DNA from: Epiperipatus broadwayi
Taxonomy: Eukaryota > Onychophora > Udeonychophora > Euonychophora > Peripatidae
NCBI GenBank assembly: GCA_028023455.1
Contig: JAQFVV010000012.1
Coordinates: 12,036,864 to 12,100,863, forward strand
Direction of reading: 5' to 3'
DNA length: 64,000 nucleotides
Both the position numbers and the translations under genes were made by a program. Below, in pieces: positions 38,587 through 50,447 of this stretch (its first letter is position 1; every line of letters starts with the position of its first letter). The notes beneath the pieces are model-generated. The model saw nothing but the letters and a program-made list of their open reading frames with translations. It made no database searches and was not told the DNA's origin.

Positions 38587-41500
38587 TAATGGTAGTAAGT
38601 TTAAAATGAAAGATATTATTTCATAATAGTAAATAATTTTAAAGTGTAAATATAAATATTTTTATTGTTTTTTTTTTAATTTTATAATATTTAAATTTTT
38701 TTAAATATAATAACTGTAAATTTTACATTTTTATATTGTTGTTATAATAAATTGTTACTATTGTTTTATAATTAACCAAGTATCTAGAGTTTCTTTTCTT
38801 GTTATGTCCAAGTCATTACACATCATCCTAGTCACACATGCATTGTAATAATTAAATATATTTGGGTATTATTGCACATAATTTAAATAGAATAATGAAT
38901 AATAAGCATATTGTTATTATTAAAGATATTTTATCTTGGATATAAAAATTGAATAATGCAAATTTTATTTATTTTACTCAATGGTTCTAGTAATGATTGA
39001 TGTTTAAAATCCCATTTGAAAAATAAAAATGATTAATATAATACATAATATTAAGAGATGGTTTAAAATTTATTTATGATAATAAATATTAATTATTATT
39101 AATTCATAATTTTAATTCCGTTTTAGTTTAGGTTACAAGTAAATTAATTAATGAATTTAATAAGGGAGAATTAATAAATATAGTTGGTTTTAAGATTACT
39201 ATTATTTTATATAATTAAATGTACATAAAAATCCTTCATTACATGTAATTATATCAATTACTGTAATGTATTTATTTAATAAAAAAAATAATGAGAGGAG
39301 ACTGTAATTATGTAATAAAATATTATTCAAAAAGATTTAGAATTATTTTATTAAATAAAAGAATACAAAATAGTTTGATAATTCAATTCAATTTAATAAA
39401 TGGCAAATCTAATTTTCTTTCTTTAGTATGAGTTTTGGGAGTATTGTCAATATTTTAGAGAGGTAGTGTGTAGTGATATTCCTATGCCATTGGGAATATA
39501 CTTTTTGATGTATTCTTAATGTTAAAAAATTGAGTGTATCTTACTGATACTTTGAACCATGTGCCTCGTATTTTTGTAAATGAGATTAAACCATTTATTA
39601 ATGCAATTTATGAGAAGGCTGAGCTAGTTGTTATTGGTAGCATCAGGTTGTAGGATATAGTGTATGTATGTATATTGAAAAGAATTATTTATTTCTTATG
39701 TTTAGAAAAGGATAGGCTCTAAAAATATATAAAGTTGATATAATTACATTATTTAAAAATCAATTGGTAAAGTGATAAGAAAATTCATATGTTAAAATTG
39801 GCAAAAATAATATTAAATTTTATTAAATAAATAAATATATAAATTATTACTAATAAGAATCTAGTAGTTAATATTGTAACAATAAAGTATAAAAAATGGC
39901 ATGTAATTTATTTGTTTTATAATAAATATGCTAGTATTTTTTTTCTTATATTAGAGATTAAAAAATTGTTAAACAATATTTAAAAGATAAGATAATGAAT
40001 GACCTTTAGACAGTCGTGTGACCAAATAAAACACTAAAGATGGGTTCATTAAATATTCAGTAGTGTTACATTTTTTGATAAGTTTTATTAATAAGAATTT
40101 AAATTTTTAATCTTGAAACAGTGGCAAACTCTCCTTACAGTACTTGCCACCCACTTACAAACCTTAAATAATCCATGGATGCAAGAAGATTTGTGCATAA
40201 AATCTATAACTAGTCTTAGAAACCACAGTCACCATCATTCTTTGGGCATGATTGGTATAAAACCATTAAAACATTATTGAGTTTTCAAGAAATGCACAAA
40301 TGATTATTTTTTATTAGGTTAAAAATATTATCTTTAATTTAAGTCCAAATATAAACTTTAAATTTTTTATTAATGTTCACATATATCAATCTACCATTAT
40401 AAACCAATATAATATTTATATATTTTTTACCCAATCACTTCATGCACACTATATTATATGTAATATACAATAAATTCCTTAATATGTATATGCAATATAT
40501 AAATGTTAGCATTAATGTCTATGTTTCTACTGTTGAATAAATACATTGTTAATATTTAATAGCTAACTAAATGCTTTTCCGTGAAAATAATAAAATTTGC
40601 ATATCACAACTTTATACCTCTCCAAATTATTTTTATCAGTATATTTATTTCAAATACATAGTTATAGTCACCGAAAATTATATAAATGGCTTCTCATATA
40701 TATTTTGAACAGAGGATGTTGATTGTTGTTAAATATAGTGATATTATATATAGATAAATACAATTGTGATCTAAAATTATTGAAAAGAATAGGTCATGGC
40801 TATATGATAAGTTCTGTTTGAATTGAAATTAATAGCCATTTAAGTAACTTTTCTAAATATGACAAACTTGTGTTTATTGTAAATATATAGGAATAGAAAT
40901 AATTTATTAATTTAGGCACATAAAGTTATATTGTCTCTCTCTATGAAAGTCTTATTCTATTTCATTAATGTTTTATTTTTGTTATTGTAGTTGTTTTGTT
41001 TGTATTATGAAATACTAGGTGTTGTATATGTAATAATTCATTAATGTAATAATAGATTAGTAACATTTGAAAAGGACTCTAAATCATGTGCCAAAAAAGG
41101 CTTTTTATGTATGATTAATATATACTTATATTAGCTGTTTTATATGATTTTTTTGTTATTGTTGTTGTAATTTATATGAAATAACAGCAATATTGGAATT
41201 CATTATTTTCATTTTTGATAATAAAATAAATCATGTAAAAAGAATTAAGATGCTGTACCTATATCCAGAAAAACACTCTAAAATGCTCAATAAAGCAATC
41301 TCTGTTGAGACAATTAATGTATAGTGAAAGAGTATATTCCATTTGACAAAATTATATTTTTAATAATAATAATTCTTTGAAAAGTTTGAAAGCACTTTAA
41401 GTAAATGAATACTTGGCCTTCAATTAATAGTCTTTTAGATATTGTTTTAATCAAAAATTACAATAATCATTTAATATCTCAGCATTGTAATACAATATTT

Positions 41501-42160
41501 AAAATAAATGCCATGTTTGCATTCATACATTTATGCATGTGTTTACATGCACTTATTTTTCAATGCAATTATCAATATAATCTTGAAGAACACTAATGTA
41601 TGATCTGTCCAGTAATCTGCAACTATAAATGCTCATTTGTTATTAATTTCTTTTAGTTTATGAATCCTAATTATAATGTAATTAAAACTGTCTTTGTTTT
41701 GAACAAAATAATTTAAATAGAGTTTTTTTAAAGAAATTATCTTTACTTAAAGTGTTAATGATAATTAATTTATGTGTTGTAAAAATTCATTGAAAATGGA
41801 TCATTTAAATTCTCACAGACAATTTTTCTGTTTATGATAACTTTGTAATTTAAAGTTATTGGTAAAATACTATTATTCAATAAAGAATAGTAGCTTTTTT
41901 CTGAATGTAATGTTAAAGCATAACCACTGATAAAATATCATAGATACCACTATGCAAAACACTTTTTAATAACATTAGCATTCACAATAAATCCAACACC
42001 ATTTCATCTTTTTTTACTCAATAATATGCTTTAAAAATTTGTAGCTATTTATCTCTTCAATTAACTCCCTTCCTATGAAAAATGACTTTCACTAAGATCA
42101 GTTATATTATCCTCTAGACTCTTCCTCCTCTTCTTCTTTCTTAGTTTTGCTTTCTTTATA
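38587..42160. other. AT-rich non-coding DNA
   Basis: A weak direct repeat (GTTATTGTAGTTG-type blocks near 40980 and 41155, both followed by AATTCATTA) is the only structure noted. No coding frame with a recognisable domain. Confidence 0.5.
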
Positions 42161-42163
42161 CAG

Positions 42164-42387
42164 TATATAACATCAAACCTCCACTCTTTTACTCTTTTAG
42201 CAAAATATATTTATTAATTTGATAACAGTTTCGACTGTTCCCAGCAGTCTTCATCAGATCTTATTGGAGGCAGTAAAGGAGTGAGAAATAAGATCTGATG
42301 AAGACTGCTGGGAACAGTCGAAACTGTTATCAAATTAATAAATATATTTTGCTAAAAGTGTAAAAGAATGGAGGTTTGATGTTATAT
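42164..42387. repeat. Near-perfect long hairpin, ~101-bp arms
   Basis: Arms 42164-42265 and 42287-42387 are complementary with only about two mismatches, around a 21-bp loop. On the plus strand the right arm reads GATCTGATGAAGACTGCTGG, CAGTC, GAAAC, then AATAAATATATTTTGCTAAA. GACTG/CAGTC forms a 5-bp stem between CTGATGA and GAAAC. The high arm identity implies recent origin or gene conversion. A transcript would form a ~100-bp duplex. Confidence 0.92.
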
Positions 42388-44209
42388 ATTAGCTATATTA
42401 GTCTTGAACTTTCTGAATCTAATGCTAAAGCTTAAATGTTGATAAATAGCTTATATATCACTGTGCAACCCAATATTTAATAATATCAACCTTTCATTAA
42501 TACATCTAAAAATTTTAAAAGGAGAAGATTTTGACTTAAATCTTATAATAAATTAAATTCCATGAAATCTCCTTTCATTCAAAGATTGCTCTTTCTACGA
42601 AAAACAAACAAACTTGTAGCTGTCGATCATTTCAGTTGACTTTCTTTTCTGTAAAAATTAAATCTAAATAGTAGCTGTTCAATATTAAACATTAACTCGG
42701 TGTCAAAATGTATCTAATTTTCACATCTGAAGAGTTTTATCAAGTAAAATTTGCCTATTCTATGCATCTCTATTAATAAAACCAATGAAATAGTTACTTT
42801 TATTATTACTATTCTTTTAGCCAACATTACTATTACTTTTACTCCAATTATCTTGAATGTTTTAATGTTAATCAAACAGTCATTGTGATGAAGTCAGATT
42901 TTATGCTTCAAGACATTCTAAATCATTTTTCTAGATTATTTGTCTTTCATAGCAAGCAGAGGATTTCTAAACAAAGTTGTTTAAACATTAAATCATTTGC
43001 CAAGTATAATCCCTATTCTAAATTTAATTCCAAAGAGACTTGTTATTGTAATACTGTTTCACTCTAGATCATAATCAAAGATTTCAAGTTTGATGGATAT
43101 ATCATATTGCTGTACTTTCAGTGCTGAGAGTTTGCATTGTTACATTTTTATTTTCATTTGGTTACAGATACAAATAATAAAATATTGGATTAAAAACTGT
43201 TATGACATAATTAAAGGAATAAAATGTGATCGCACAAATACAGAATTCCATGTTATTATAATGTAAAAAAACATATCATATATCATAAAAGGCTGTTGGT
43301 GACCAAGTCCACTCCTAATCAAAATAATAGAATAATGTAAAGATAAAGAGCATAGAAGGGAATTAGAAAAGATTATATAGTAACTATATATAGTAAATGA
43401 CAGAATATTAAAAAAAAAAAAAAGTGTTGAAAAAGATATAAAAAATTGAATGAAAACCATAGATAGCTCTTAATGTGCTAACATCTTAATCTTTATGGGT
43501 GATATTATTAATTGGGTAATTATTGGTCACTTGCAGATAATACTTGTATCTGAAGATCATTTCATTATCCATCATTTATGAAAATTATTAGTAATCTTAC
43601 TTTATTATCCAAATATGTCAAGCAATATTTACATTTATTTTTATAAAGATAAGGTAAAACAGCTTTTAAAAAGTCCATTGTAGGACAATGGTCATTTCAA
43701 TAACTTTTCATAAAGATGCACTGAAGAGAATTTCTAATTGTTAAATAATAATAATTGCAGCTATTTTTTACATATCATATACTTAAGAAAAGCTGTAAAT
43801 CCATTCATTAATGAACAGTAAATGGTTAATTGAATTAGCTATAGGTCATATACCTGAAAAAAAATCTTATACCTGATTGGAACCTAAAAATGTTTTATCT
43901 AGTTTAGACATAAATGTTAGATTATGTGTATGATAAGAAATGCATTCACAATTATTGCCAAAAGACCTTTCAAAATATTTATATTTCTAAAGCTAAATAT
44001 CCATTTATTTTATGTAACAATTTTATTAACTTTGTAATAAATATTATTATAAATCTATACAGGGAATTAATTATTTATATGTTTTTGGGGATATAATAAT
44101 TTAAATTAATATTTATTTTATTTTTTTAAATTTAATTTCTATGTAATTGAGAGGTATTGATTTTTTTTTCATAGTGTGTCTTCTGTACCAATCAATAGCA
44201 AATTACGAG
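42388..44209. other. AT-rich non-coding DNA
   Basis: Nothing recognisable; the minus-strand frame at 43200-43460 is low-complexity hydrophobic sequence. Confidence 0.5.
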
Positions 44210-44227
44210 AAACAATAGTAAAGTTGT

Positions 44228-44321
44228 CATGCGTTGGTGGTCTAGCGGTTAGCATAGCTGCCTTCCAAGTAGTTGGCCCGGGTTCACTTCCCGGTTGACG
44301 TTTTGACATATAAAAAAAAAA
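44228..44321 (+). mobile_element. Short tRNA-Gly-derived SINE, copy 1
   Basis: The body is a tRNA-Gly-like sequence (44231-44301) with anticodon TCC at 44264-44266 in a 7-nt loop CTTCCAA closed by a 5-bp stem. The acceptor stem has several G-U pairs and the T loop reads TTCACTT instead of TTCGANN, so it is not a clean functional tRNA. It is followed by TTTTGACATAT and about 13 A. The unit is bracketed by an 18-bp perfect direct repeat, AAACAATAGTAAAGTTGT (44210-44227 and 44322-44339). This is a retroposed unit with target-site duplication. A sister copy with the same non-tRNA tail lies at 50342-50430. Confidence 0.88.
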
Positions 44322-44339
44322 AAACAATAGTAAAGTTGT

Positions 44340-46742
44340 ATTGTTTGACTAAAGTTACTCATTATTTTGTACAAAAATTAATACACACACTTTATATGAT
44401 TTTTATAATAATTATCATGACATTTGTTTACAACTTCTCACATCAGTAATGTTTTGCATTAAATAGCACTTCTTTAAAAACTCAAAATAGTAAAAACTGC
44501 ATTATCAAACTTTTTCAGATCAGTAAGTTTATATTTATTCATGTGTACTAACTGTCTCACCATTAAGACGAATCACATAAACATAAAACTTGATTTAAAA
44601 TTACAGTAAAAATTATTGATGATTTTTATTTTTAGAAATGCAAAAATGTATTTATAAAATTGTTTTGAAAAAATAGTATTTTGTTCCCCTTGATATTGCC
44701 TGTACTTTATTCTTTTCAATACGTTAAAATATATATATATAGCTTTTTATTATTATTGTTATAAATCATGATTCGTGATTGCATTTAAAAATATTGGAAA
44801 TTTCTCTTACAGCATATATATAATTACAAATGCAATTGTTTAAAAACAATATAAATAATTTTATTCTTTTAATTAGTAATTGTCTTCCATCAATCATATC
44901 ACTAGGCTAATTTTAGAAACCTTCTCTCAACTCTAAATAGAAAGTAGCCTAAATAAAAACTAATAAAATACACAACTTAATATAATATTTGAGAATTATT
45001 TGCATCATCATCATCATCTATTACAATGAATGTTTCTCACAAGCTTTTCATTTTCACAATGATCGAAAAATAACTTATTTTTTTGAAGTCCTGTTGAAAT
45101 TTTTGTAATTCATCAACTGTTACCTGCATATTTCCATTTAAAGTCTTAATTTTTACAATAACATAAGTAATATCAATCTTGTTTTATATATATATTACAT
45201 TTTCTTTATCATACTCAACACATTTATAATCTTTGTAATATATTTGAAAATTTATTTTACAATGGCAAATAACACTAGCAAGATGTCATAATTACATCTT
45301 TTTTTTTTAACTACAAGAATATGTTTTTAAAAATATAAAGACATTTTACTTCTTTTATTTGTTTGTTTTAGTTGGTATCAACTAACTCAAGCTAACTTAA
45401 TTATCTTCCTTGTTCTTCTAATCCCCATTCTTATAATGCATTTAGAAAATATACATTTATTAAACATTTCTTTAATTTTAATAAAATATTTTCATTTTTT
45501 TTGTTCAAAGTGAATGAATATAATTTTTTTTTCTTATTGTAAATTATCAGGACTTGCAAATTAACATTTTAGTTTTGATTTTAGAAGGGAGAATTTTTGA
45601 AGTGGGAAAAGTATCCTGTTCAATATATATATGTCTTAAATGATAACATAACAAAAGGATGAAACATATATCTTTTTATGTTAATTTGTTTTTTGTCTTG
45701 ATTTTATAATAAATCAGTTCTAGTGTAATATTGGAAATAGGATTGCTAAAAAATAATATTAATAATTGAGAAGTTTACTGTTTGAAAGTTAGCAAAAAGT
45801 ACAAGAACTGGAAATGACTAAACTGACTTTGGCTTCTAATGTTTGCCACTCTATTATTGCACTCCGTCAAGTAGGGAGAATTTTAAAATTTCGTAATGAT
45901 ATGGAAGACTTTTTTGTAAAAAAAAATTAAGAAAGAAAAAAATTAGCCATGCAATGGAGAAGAAAAGTAGAGTTCTAAAAAAAATTAGTTCTATTTTATT
46001 TATCATTATTTAAAAACTATTTTTCTTAATAAAACTTTTACATTTTTTAAAATACTTTGAAAAAATTTCAGAATCATAACTAATATTTTTATTCGTCACA
46101 AATCTATTAGCAAATTTATTTTCGGGCATTATAATGAAGCAGCTATTTGCAGAATATATACTGTATATAAAAGATGAATAAATAATAATAAATACGGCTG
46201 AAATTATATATTTAATGATCTGTTAAATCAACTTTCAACACAGAGTGTCTGTATATATATATGTGTGTAATGTAAAATAATGAACTTAATAGTTTTTTAA
46301 AATTGTTTTTTAATTTAAATTTTTTCTCTTTTTTTCTTTCTTGTTTCTTTCACTTTTTTCTCTTGATTCTTCTGTGTGTAGTTTAGTTATTGTAAACTTC
46401 AAATGAGTATAATATGAATTAAAGAGAAAGTTTGTAAAATATTTGTGAAATTATTTATAGAATGAAATATTTGTATATTGATGCATTTTTATACTTAAGA
46501 TGAGTTTTTACAAATTGTGAAACATTTTTCTATCAGAAACAGAATATGTAAATAGTTTCATTAAAATTAAAATGTCACAGAATACAAAATGAGTTCATAA
46601 TATATAAAATGATAAGTAATTATTAAAGAAAAAATCATTCATTCTTTTGATAATACATTTAAAAGTGAATAAAATAATTTGCAAATTTGTATAAAATAAA
46701 TATTAGCAATAAACTATTAATATAAACTAATCAAAATTACTC
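44340..46742. other. AT-rich non-coding DNA
   Basis: Short ATC run near 45005; otherwise nothing recognised. Confidence 0.5.
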
Positions 46743-46898
46743 CAAATTCACAATTTAACCAGACTATTCAAGTAAATAAACTCTAAAACACAATCACTGG
46801 TTTAACTTTACACTTGAGATGCTGCTTTTGGCAGTGAAGCCATTGGTTGTGTTCTAGAATTTATTTTCTTTGGCTAGTCTGGTTAGTTGTGAATTTAC
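46743..46898. mobile_element. Foldback element, ~58-bp arms
   Basis: The left arm (46743-46800) and right arm (46840-46898) are inverted repeats with interruptions: AAATTCACAA, AACCAGACTA, AATAAA-TCTA and AACACAA occur in both. The interior is about 40 bp. MITE-like; no flanking target duplication was resolved. Confidence 0.7.
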
Positions 46899-46899
46899 G

Positions 46900-47471
46900 A
46901 TTATTTTAAGGACTAGTTTAGCTTTAGTCTTTTCATGTAATATATTAATATCAATTCATTTGAGTAATTTTCATTTTATGAATATATTTGTAACTTTTTT
47001 AATTAAATAACTTCCTGTGCACTTAATAAATAATTACAACTTTACAGTAGTTTATTTATTTCCAATATAAAGATCGTAATATTAACTCATTATAAATCAC
47101 AAAATTTCATGAATGTTAATTTGTAAAGGAAATAGTGGACTTAAACAATGAAGAGAATAACAGCTTCATGCTCCCAAATCAAGATGCTTCAGAATGGCCT
47201 ATATAAATGGAAAGTTAGGTTAAAGATAAGATGGCCAGTCTTATCTTTATAAAAGTCACTATCTTGTGTCAAGGTTTGAGAGGTCCCTCTATCAGAAAAT
47301 AAATATATTATTTGACTATTATAAACATTCAAGGCACATATATAAACATTCAAGGCACATATGATATAGGTTAAAGCCTGTCTCTAAAGTATTTAAATAA
47401 CTTAGTTAAATACTCTATAATTATATTTTATAAAATCATAAAAATTAGTTTTAAATATATACAGACTAATC
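46900..47471. other. AT-rich DNA with minor repeats
   Basis: A hairpin (AAAGATAAGA-TGGCCAG-TCTTATCTTT, about 47223-47249) and a 21-bp direct duplication (ATAAACATTCAAGGCACATA, near 47321 and 47342). Confidence 0.6.
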
Positions 47472-47564
47472 TGCAATACTGAGAGCATACCAATAGCTCA
47501 AACAAGCTCTTATTAATAAATGCGGTAAGACAAAATATTTAAAATCTCTATCCAGAATATCCTT

Positions 47565-47612
47565 ATTCCCAGACCAATTGGTTTCAAGCTTATGGCTCAT
47601 CTCAGTGAGGAG
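47565..47612 (-). ncRNA. Hammerhead-like motif, left arm
   Basis: Minus strand: TCCTCA, CTGAGATGA, stem II AGC/GCT around CATAA, TGAAA, stem III ACC-AATT-GGT, C, TGGGAA. The core box has a 2-nt insertion relative to CTGATGA. Stem I pairs in four consecutive positions before a mismatch. Confidence 0.45.
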
Positions 47613-47984
47613 CTAGAATATTCAGATACTAGATCTAAAGTATCAACTCAAAAACAGCACTTATTTAATATGTAACTATTGAGAAGAAACCCTGAAATTT
47701 TCAGATGTAAAAAAGTCTTTAACTTGAGCTATCTATCTCAAATAGCTATATGGGACTGAACCAAATTCACATCTACCATATATTAATAGCCCTAGCATCG
47801 CCAAAGCCTTAAAGATAAATTATAATGATCAATAAAGCAAGTCATATAGCTATTTGAGGTAGATAGCTGAAGTTAAAAACTTTTTTACGTCTGAAAATTT
47901 CAGAGTTTCTTCTCAATAGTTATATATTAAATAAGTGCTGGGTTTTGAGTTAATATTTTATATCTAGTGTCTGAATATTCCAGC

Positions 47985-48030
47985 TTCTTACTGAGATGAG
48001 CCATAAGCTTGAAACCAATTGGTCTGGGGA
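47985..48030 (+). ncRNA. Hammerhead-like motif, right arm
   Basis: Plus strand: TTCTTA (47985-47990), CTGAGATGA, AGC/GCT stem around CATAA, TGAAA, then ACC-AATT-GGT giving a 3-bp stem III with a 4-nt loop, cleavage triplet GTC, TGGGGA (48025-48030). Stem I pairs over six positions using G-U wobbles. Stem III is better formed than in the 1.7-kb family, but CTGAGATGA contains two extra bases compared with the canonical core, so activity is doubtful. Confidence 0.5.
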
Positions 48031-48124
48031 TAAGAATGTTCCGGATAGAGATTTTAAATATTTTGTCTTACTGCACTTATTAATAAGAGCTTGTTTAAGC
48101 TATTGGTATGCTCTCTATATTGCA

Positions 48125-49274
48125 TTTTCATAAATACAAACGTTTTATAAAGTAATGACTTGCTTTATTGTTTAAAGACTAATCTATATATTAATTAATA
48201 ATAAAAATAATTATTTTTATATCCTTTTATGCAAAAGTTCTGATGCATTTAAATAATTATTAATTACCACAGTCTGTCTACACTAAAATATTTTTTATTT
48301 GATATTTAAATTCAAAACAATATTAATGAAATTCATAAATATAGGCATACTTTATACATATATGACTGCAAATATCAGTAATGAATAATGTATTATATTG
48401 ACTTTTTATTAACGGACATTTTAAAATTACTAATAGTCTACATTTTAAATAAAGTATATATTTTCCAATATTAATTTAATTTTTTTATTTTCAAAAATAA
48501 TTACAAAGAAGATTTTATCTTCTGTCATTTGAGAAATAAAATATTCCTCAGTTATTATTTCAGAACAGTGCATTTAAAGAAAATTATATTCCTTAAATAA
48601 AAAGTCAGTTATTCATTGTGCGAACAGTAATAAGAAAATATGTTCTTTCAAAAATATCTATTTATGTAAATGTTAAACGCATAAATACTGTGTTTTATAA
48701 TAATAGTACGATATCTAAGATAAAATATTTTAATTCTTTGTAAAAATAAAAGATAGTTAATTCAAATCTAAAGAAATTCTGAAATTATATCTTTGGTTAC
48801 AGCATGTTTTAATGTTCTTTACGACACTCAGAATCAGTAGAAATATTAAACATAAGTATAAATAAATTTTAATTATAGACAAAAATTATTTCGATTAGGC
48901 TGAAATTTATACCATAAATGTTTCTATAAATAATCTTAATTTAATATTTTAAGAAATAAAAATGTTTATAGTGGAAAATAATCATCTAAGACTTCTCAAA
49001 GTAACATATATTTTTTTAAGTTTCAACATAGAAATTTTTTTATTTAAATAATAATGACAAGATAATGCTTTTTATTTTAAATTTTTAATGAAACTATAAA
49101 TAATTTTAGCTCAAGATATAAAATTGAAACGAAAGTACAAAGAACTTCCAATGAGATGCATAACAGTCAAATGCCAGTAAATTATGAAAAGAAGAGAATA
49201 ATACTAATCTATTATTATGGTAGCTTAGTTTATTAAAGTTTTTATGAATCATAGAATCAAATTTGTATATTATA
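48125..49274. other. AT-rich non-coding DNA
   Basis: No features recognised, apart from the complement of the neighbouring palindrome's spacer motif AATAAAGCAAGTC at about 48155. Confidence 0.5.
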
Positions 49275-49561
49275 AGATGTGATATATTGGACTATTTCCA
49301 TCATTTATCAGTGAATGTTGAATGTACAGAAAATTTTAAACTTTATTTAAACTTTCCAAATACAAACAACTTGTTAGTAATAACACACAAATAGACAATA
49401 CAGGTTAGTAATTACACAATGTTTCGAGTATTATTCTTCACTCTTCTTCATGTTGCTGGCCTATATGCACAGTGACAATATTCGCTTAGAGGTTGAACTC
49501 ACACCTTTAGATTCTTGAATATCGAATTTAAGGCAAACGCTCCACCAACTGAGCTATTCTG
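49275..49561 (-). mobile_element. tRNA-derived SINE-B, full copy
   Basis: Minus-strand head ACAGAATAGCTCAGTTGGTG includes an excellent box A (TAGCTCAGTTGG), a tRNA-Lys-like middle with CTTAAATTCG, and box B GGTTCAACYTC-type sequence. The body is GTGACAATATTC-like, GGCCAGCAACATGAAGAAGA, GAAACATTGTG, ACTAACCTGTATTG, ACAAGTTGTTTGTATTTGG; the tail has AAATAAAGTTT and TGTACATTCAACATTC. Pol III transcription from the internal promoter is the family norm. Length about 285 bp. Confidence 0.82.
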
Positions 49562-49795
49562 TCTCCTCTTCATGTTGTTGGTCTATATGCACAGTGACAA
49601 TATTCACTTAGAAGTTGAACCCACACCTTTAGATTCTTGAATATCGAATTTAAGGCAAATGCTCTACCAACTGAGCTATTCTGTCAAAGGCCTATATGCA
49701 CAGTAACAATATTCGCAAGTTGAACTCACACCTTTAGATTCTTGAATATCGAATTTAAGGCAAATGCTCTACCAACTGAGCTATTCTGTCAAAGG
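49562..49795 (-). repeat. Two partial SINE-B heads in tandem
   Basis: Two further 5' portions of the SINE (about 49562-49686 and 49687-49795) follow the full copy in the same orientation, each with the tRNA-like head and the start of the body only. They probably arose by tandem duplication or template switching. Confidence 0.8.
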
Positions 49796-50092
49796 CCTTT
49801 GACAGAATAGCTCAGTTGGTAGAGCATTTGTCTTAAATTCGATATTCAATAATCTAAAAGTGAGAGTTCAACTTCTAAGTGAATATTGTCACTGTGCATA
49901 TAGGCCAGCAACATGAAGAAGAGTGGAGAATAATACTACTCGAAACATTGTGTAATTACTAACCTGTATTGTCTATTTGTGCATTATTACTAACAAGTTG
50001 TTTGTATTTGGAAAGTTTAAATAAAGTTTAAAATTTTCTGTACATTCAACATTCACTCATAAATGATGGAAATAGTCCAACATATCACATCT
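49796..50092 (+). mobile_element. tRNA-derived SINE-B, inverted copy
   Basis: Starts CCTTTGACAGAATAGCTCAG at the exact palindrome centre (AAAGG|CCTTT, 49795/49796) and runs through the full body and tail to the same outer boundary sequence (ACATATCACATC) as the minus-strand copy. The two full copies are head to head. Confidence 0.82.
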
Positions 50093-50324
50093 GACTTATG
50101 TACAATGTCAATGATACGAAATCACTGTTTAAATATTCAGACAATCAAGACAGTACCTTAGTATTAACAACCCTAAATACCAAATAAAATGTTAATTTAA
50201 TAAGTATACCTATAAATAATCATATTTCAAGATATAAAATTAAAATAGAAATAACTTCAACTTCCAATGAGCTATTATATGTAAACTAATATTAAACTTT
50301 AATAAATAATAAAAAATAGCATGA
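50093..50324. other. AT-rich non-coding DNA
   Basis: No element recognised between the two SINE loci. Confidence 0.5.
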
Positions 50325-50341
50325 CACCTATCTATTCTTTT

Positions 50342-50430
50342 TTCATATGTCAAATGCGTTGACCAGGAAGCGAACCTGGCCCAGCTGCTTAGAAGGCAGC
50401 TATGCTAACCACTAGACCACCAAAGCTTGG
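50342..50430 (-). mobile_element. Short tRNA-Gly-derived SINE, copy 2
   Basis: Minus strand: tRNA-Gly-like body at 50426-50356 with anticodon loop CTTCTAA (TCC changed to TCT) and box B GGTTCGCTTCC, followed by ATTTGACATATG and six A. It shares the non-tRNA tail TTGACATAT with the copy at 44.2 kb. It is flanked by a 17-bp direct repeat with one mismatch (CACCTATCTATTCTTTT, 50325-50341, and CATCTATCTATTCTTTT, 50431-50447). Confidence 0.87.
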
Positions 50431-50447
50431 CATCTATCTATTCTTTT

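Larger units (their letters stand above)
47472..48124. mobile_element. 650-bp palindrome with hammerhead-like motifs
   Basis: The left arm 47472-47765 and right arm 47843-48124 are near-complete inverted repeats over ~285 bp with an estimated 90 percent or more identity; the spacer is about 77 bp. Each arm carries a divergent version of the hammerhead region found at 1.7 and 12-13 kb. The decamer AGACTAATCT occurs just outside or at both ends (47463 and 48177) and could be a target duplication, unproven. No coding frame. Structurally it parallels 11959-13210 but with a different body sequence. Confidence 0.85.

Noticed and set aside
42287-42387. Fully formed hammerhead ribozyme in the 42-kb hairpin
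   Set aside because: CTGATGA, a stem II and GAAAC are present, but no stem III with a cleavage triplet and no stem I complement could be drawn.
43200-43460. Hydrophobic minus-strand frame as a membrane protein
   Set aside because: The composition is what AT-rich DNA yields by chance (Phe, Ile, Leu, Tyr), with no supporting context.
44231-44301. Functional tRNA-Gly gene
   Set aside because: Acceptor stem wobbles, a damaged T loop, an A tail and target-site duplications show a retroposed SINE unit instead.
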